A stretch of DNA of 64,000 bases, from contig VDFB02000001.1 in the NCBI GenBank assembly GCA_007258455.2, positions 10,922,285-10,986,284 of the forward strand, in the 5' to 3' direction. Position numbers and translations under genes: made by a program. This DNA comes from Sequoia sempervirens. Lineage: Eukaryota > Streptophyta > Pinopsida > Cupressales > Cupressaceae. Position 1 is the first letter of the stretch, and every line of letters begins with the position of its first letter. The notes below the pieces were generated by a model. The model searched no databases. It saw only the letters and a program-made list of their open reading frames with translations, and had not been told where the DNA came from. Below are positions 60,301-64,000 of the stretch, in pieces.

Positions 60301-61013
60301 TAAGATTCACAGGAACTTGTTAAAGAATAGCTGCAGGTGAACGATCCACCTTCGAATAAAAAAATGGAGTTAAGAAAACCTAACAAATAATAAAGTTCGA
60401 ATGAAAAGATCGAAATACTTGCGGATCTGACTTAATCTTTGTACACCTATCCTTTTGTAGTTACTAATTCTTTGGGGTTGTTTCAAATGCGATTTGGCTC
60501 TATATATTTTTAAAAAGATCGTTTACAAAAAAAAGAAGAGGAAACGAAAAGACATACTACTCATTCTGTAAAATCCAAAACAAAAACCACCTCTGGGTTT
60601 TGTGAATGGAAGAGAAGGGGCATTGCAAGGTGGAAGACCCCTTCACAGCCGCTGATGGCTGCATCGAAGCTGCCATCTTCGCTCAAATCAGCCATGAAAA
60701 GCCTGAGCCTTTCCTTGGCGCCAGGGAGTGAAAGCAGATGACCAACCTTTGCCGCATTCTCTGTTCACAAATACTAGTATAAATCTTCAAAATGAAAATG
60801 ATCGCTTCGGGAGCCCGAATTCAGATGCATCCATTAAAACACCAAACGGCAGTGGAAATCATTTTTGCTTTTTTTAATTGAATAGCAGGGTATACATGAA
60901 ATACCTGGATCTCTGAGTGTAGCATGCACGATGTGGCCGCTTTGGAGGAGGCACTTGACCAGCCATGAACCGATGTAACCTGCTGCACCTGTCACACACA
61001 ATATTTTGCCCAT
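51369..61013 (-). CDS. NADPH-dependent reductase, DFR/CCR/vestitone reductase-like (extended SDR), six exons
   Basis: Six exons on the minus strand: 61013-60905, 60760-60591, 59666-59463, 54083-53924, 53840-53618 and 51522-51369 (TGA). They total 1020 nt and 339 residues, the usual family length. All introns are GT-AG and phases agree (1,0,0,1,2). Residues 8-17 [10 protein letters not shown] form the Rossmann NADPH loop, with TLRDP (32-36) supplying the arginine that selects NADPH. YTSS at 122-125 gives the catalytic Ser; Y163-x3-K167 (YVVAK) the catalytic Tyr and Lys. Later blocks [19 protein letters not shown] and ERYICCAH are family hallmarks. ATG 61013 is chosen because it starts right before the Rossmann motif and has A at -3 and G at +4. 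The family reduces carbonyls of flavonoid or phenylpropanoid intermediates in the cytosol; the exact substrate is not predictable. No stop or frameshift: probably functional. Confidence 0.93.
51523..53617 (-). other. Intron 5 of reductase gene, with fold-back repeat
   Basis: 2095-bp intron. Contains inverted arms at 52910-53012 and 53076-53177 (both carry TACTTTGACTCAA, AACCATGGAGTTTT and GGAGGTCA blocks). A third related segment at 52494-52540 matches inversely to 52875-52915. Probably a fold-back transposon or nested MITEs. Confidence 0.7.
55385..56580 (+). pseudogene. DUF4283/gag-like ORF1 remnant of a LINE-type element
   Basis: Plus-strand frames: 55433-55717, then [20 protein letters not shown] and [20 protein letters not shown] and [13 protein letters not shown] (55776-55994). 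After a frameshift they continue as [20 protein letters not shown] and [19 protein letters not shown]. This is the conserved order of the DUF4283 domain found in plant L1-type ORF1 and related gag-like proteins. Interrupted by several stops. It lies antisense in intron 3 of the reductase. Confidence 0.65.
56990..57880 (-). pseudogene. L1-type LINE ORF2 remnant (endonuclease end to RT start)
   Basis: Minus-strand frames run from [20 protein letters not shown] (end of the endonuclease, S-D-H-x-P equivalent). They continue through a linker ([40 protein letters not shown], the usual W-x-x-x-G-D-x-N-T-K-F-F motif) to a short RT N-terminal block ([20 protein letters not shown]). Frameshifts and stops interrupt it. 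Same strand as the host gene, inside intron 3, tail-to-tail with the ORF1-like remnant. Confidence 0.65.
58563..58748. mobile_element. 186-bp near-perfect fold-back element in intron 3
   Basis: Arms of about 85-90 bases pair with few mismatches: left TGGATTCGATTGTGTTCCAA, right ends TTGGAACACAATCGAATCCA. Internal blocks GAGAGTTGAAAAGGATGAT and ATCATCCTTTTCAACTCTC are also mutually inverted, with a loop of about 10 bases. No clear target duplication. MITE-like; superfamily undetermined. Confidence 0.8.
59667..60590 (+). other. Intron 2 of reductase gene with duplicated coding-like segment on the opposite strand
   Basis: On the plus strand two diverged copies of one segment lie in tandem at about 59895-60035 and 60120-60240. 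They share blocks translating to [11 protein letters not shown] / [11 protein letters not shown] and [15 protein letters not shown] / [15 protein letters not shown]. The second copy is open (60129-60323). Origin unknown; possibly a captured gene fragment or transposon ORF. Confidence 0.5.
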
Positions 61014-61350
61014 ACTCTACTGTACTCATCAAAATCCTACCATCTACCCTATTTTAGGGTTACACTTACTCTCCTCCCTCCTCTACCTTCCCTCTTCTAC
61101 CTTCTTCCGCTAAAGAAAGAAGATGGTAGAGAAAGAGAAGTCGATCCGCCAATGTTCCATCACCCTACACAATTACATTACAGGGGCTTACCCCGCCCCT
61201 TCAGATTTCAAGCCAGGTACTAGTCCCCAAGCAATTTTATGCGCAGTTACAGGTTAATTCATCCCCGATAAGAAGAAATTGAAAAATACAAAAAAAAAAT
61301 CTCCACTGAAAATACAAAAGAAAAATCTCCACCAACGGTGTTCACCCGAT
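61014..61350 (-). promoter_or_regulatory. 5' flank of reductase gene
   Basis: On the transcribed strand the 100 bases before ATG 61013 are rich in GGTAGAGGAGGGA-type purine tracts, a plausible 5' UTR. An extra ATG at 61029, out of frame and with T at -3 (weak context), would open a frame overlapping the main start. No convincing TATA box was chosen. Confidence 0.4.
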
Positions 61351-64000
61351 ACGAACAGGTATCAAACACTCAAAAAAATATATATTAAAAGTTAAAATTA
61401 TAATCATTGGGCATTCCGAGAAGATATTATATTTTTAAAGATAGATTCGAAATATAGGTTGTAGTTTAATTGCTCAAATATTTCTTTATTATATCATTCA
61501 TTAAAGTTTAAATATCACATCCATTCATATATACTATATTATATTTATATGAGTATTGATTGATTGAAAGAAATTAATTGTTTGTTTTTTGTTTTTTTTT
61601 TTCAAAAGTGACAAGGCACTGTAATTAGGAGGAAAACTTCCTGTTGTAGCTCAATTAGGTACAAAACGTTTTTACAAAATCATCCCAATAATAGGGACCC
61701 ATATTATAGTTTTCCACTTATAGAAGGCAAGCCCAACCACTATACTGAGCAAATATTTGCGTTCTTGTTCGAATTACATGACAAACCCAACCACCCAAAG
61801 AAGCACGAAAGAAGTTAATTGTTATTAGTATAAAACTCTAGAAAAAATTATTCATCTTAACAAGCCCTAATTGTCGTTACATCAACCATTATAATTAATC
61901 ACATTAACTTACCATTAATTAATTAAACATTTATTAATCATCACATTTATCATTTGTTACCATTAATCATCATTTATCGCATCATTAATTAATTATCTTT
62001 TATTAACCCATTTATCCATTTAATTAGATAATTTTACTATTTAATTAAATGAGAGATAATTATCCATTTTCAAATAAAAAAAATCTTTTTTGCCTTATCT
62101 TTTAACTCCATTCCTTATCAATTAATTCCATTTTATTTTAGAATCTTCTTTTTTTGTCATCAATTAACTTCATCTTGCTTTAGAATCTTCTTCTCTCGTC
62201 AATTGACTTCATCTTCAAATAGAAACTTCATTCTCTTATTTATCCATTTATTGAATTAAATAATTCATTTTATCCTCACATGAGTTTGAAATGACATTGT
62301 TTTTAGTTATCACTTGAGTTGACTCCACAAGTTGTTCAATTAACTTAAGTCTCTAATTTTTTTGATTAGGAGAAAAGTAGGTTTTGAAGGGACCCAAGTT
62401 TCTTGGTTTTCATTTTCATTGCATACATTATGGTGAAGTCGACATGAACACACTAACCTTTCATCTAATATTTTGTCTGTGAGTTTTTGGTGTTTCTTGT
62501 CTCCTAGGTTGTAGATCTTTTCAAGAGGATCTATAAATCAACTTTTTATAGAAGCCTCTTGTGGAGAAATAAATTTTGTAGTTGTTTTTGGAAGGGTCAA
62601 TAAATAGAAAGGTTATAATGATTAGTTTTTTATTGAAAACTATTTAAAATATAAAATAAAAATATCAAAGGTTACAATTTGAAGCAGAAAACAAAGAGAA
62701 ACCATAGTGTTGATTGATTATGTGGAAGCATCAAATTATGAAAGCAAGGCTCTACACAACAGAAGCACTGAAGAAATATGGACAACACAACTTGCAATAA
62801 AATACTAATCTTCCTACAAAACAAATAGTTACAATAGCAAAAAATCATAGAAATTTTGATATAACAAATCCTAAGAACACCAAATGTTAGTACACTATAA
62901 GAAAATAGTTATGGAAAAAATGTCAAAACAAAATAAAATAGAGTTGCTAATGTAATTCACAAGCATGAAAGTAGTAAAGTACTAAAACCATAGTGCTAGC
63001 ACCAAAGGTGCAAGGGTCATTTAACACACCAATCCCAAAGTGGAAGCATCAATTCAAAAATGGAGGTGTCATTTTGAGACCTATAGCTTTTAACCACAAA
63101 AAATCAAAATTTTGTTAGTAAATAGGGACATAGGTCCCACCAAGCATGTTAAAATGAGGATGATGCAATAGTAAAAGGTTAAAAACAACAAGATAATACA
63201 ATCAACACAAATAATATACCTTGTAGTATCTCAATCCCTTGGATTGAGCTTGAAGTGGAGGCACCCTTCTCTACTGAATGTGCTCCTCTTGATTATGTAG
63301 TTTTAAAGTATGCGCATTTCTCTTTGAAAAATTAGCATAACCTTAGTGAATTGGATGTATTTTGAAGGTAATTATGGCAAAATAGATTTAGGAAAAGCTA
63401 GAGTTGATTAAGGATTGATGGACAAGGCTCCAATTTATAGAATTTTGGTGGTCAAAATAAACAACTAAGATGGACCATGAGATGAAGGGCTAGGATTTCA
63501 TGAGAAGATGGAGCTTTAGCCTTGTAACAAGTGTCACAAGGTGGAGACTTGGGATAGTAGCATGTGGCAAAGGGAAGAGGGCTAGGTGTGCTCAAAATTG
63601 GGAAGAACATGAGTTTGACAACTGGAATAGAAGTGGAAATTGTAAGAGGGTAAAAATAAATTCAAGAGTGACATGTCGATGGAAAAGGAAAGTTTAGGGT
63701 GGCTACGTTTAGGGTGGCTACACATGAGGAAGAGGATCTTAAACATGTGTGAGCAACCAATAGAAAATTTGGTCAAAGATGAGGTAGAGGGTGATGGTGA
63801 CTTATGCATTCTCACACATGTGTGAGCACTGAAGAGGGTTAGGGAAACTTGTCACATGATAGTAATTTTAAGGATTTGGGAGAATTTTTAATTGAAAAAA
63901 ATGTTAATGATGACTAGAGTGTATTAATTAATTAATTATGTTTAAAAAATTAATGAGTGGGGGCTAAGGTTGAGTTAATTAAATTAATAAAATTTTAGAA
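61351..64000. other. Unassigned AT-rich stretch at right end
   Basis: Contains ATTAATTA-rich sequence (61850-62050), a TAGGTTTTGAAGGGACC block at 62372 shared with 32490, and a short palindrome CTCACACATGTGTGAG at 63811-63826. No reading frame with a recognisable motif. Confidence 0.35.

Noticed and set aside
63582..63815. Minus-strand 77-codon Ser/Pro-rich frame at the right end
   Set aside because: No motif and no splice or homology support; the same region is open in another frame on the plus strand.

Overview
The window looks like intergenic and genic DNA from a large plant nuclear genome. It is AT-rich, has long introns, and is packed with decayed and nested LTR retrotransposons. The retroelement families, the very long introns and a DFR-type reductase gene suggest a gymnosperm (conifer-like) genome, but this is inference. 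There is one 100-base N gap (35424-35523). No bacterial features, CRISPR arrays, rRNA or convincing tRNA genes were seen.

Two host genes can be supported. (1) A complete six-exon gene on the minus strand (61013 down to 51369) encodes a 339-residue NADPH-dependent reductase of the dihydroflavonol reductase / cinnamoyl-CoA reductase / vestitone reductase family. All splice junctions agree in phase, and its third intron is 5.4 kb and full of transposon debris. (2) Four 3' exons of a SAM-dependent (UbiE/COQ5-like) methyltransferase lie on the plus strand (17461-19522). Its N-terminal exons were not found.

Layout. 1-10897: a minus-strand Ty3/gypsy-type element (copy A). It has a 1.23-kb 5' LTR, a decayed gag, a protease-like region and an intact 453-codon ORF of unknown function (ORF-X), with no reverse transcriptase or integrase between protease and ORF-X. 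A hAT-type MITE and a 4.3-kb unclassified element are inserted in it. 10900-14800: LTR-like sequence and two families of tandem repeats, one built around hairpins. 15000-19530: methyltransferase locus. 19910-21430: gypsy LTR start and protease remnant. 22255-25640: copy B of the ORF-X element on the plus strand, with polypurine tract and 3' LTR start. 25641-29404: a 3.8-kb candidate solo LTR. 29405-35640: copia and gypsy remnants on both strands. 35640-41230: mostly unassigned. 41232-48171: a complete-ended chromodomain-bearing Ty3/gypsy element (minus strand) with both LTRs, two inserted DNA elements and an internal integrase deletion. 48172-51368: unassigned. 51369-61013: the reductase gene. 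61014-64000: its upstream region and AT-rich DNA.

The two host genes show no evident functional link. The rest is a stratified transposon landscape in which several insertions can be dated relative to one another, because target-site duplications and interrupted reading frames are still readable.
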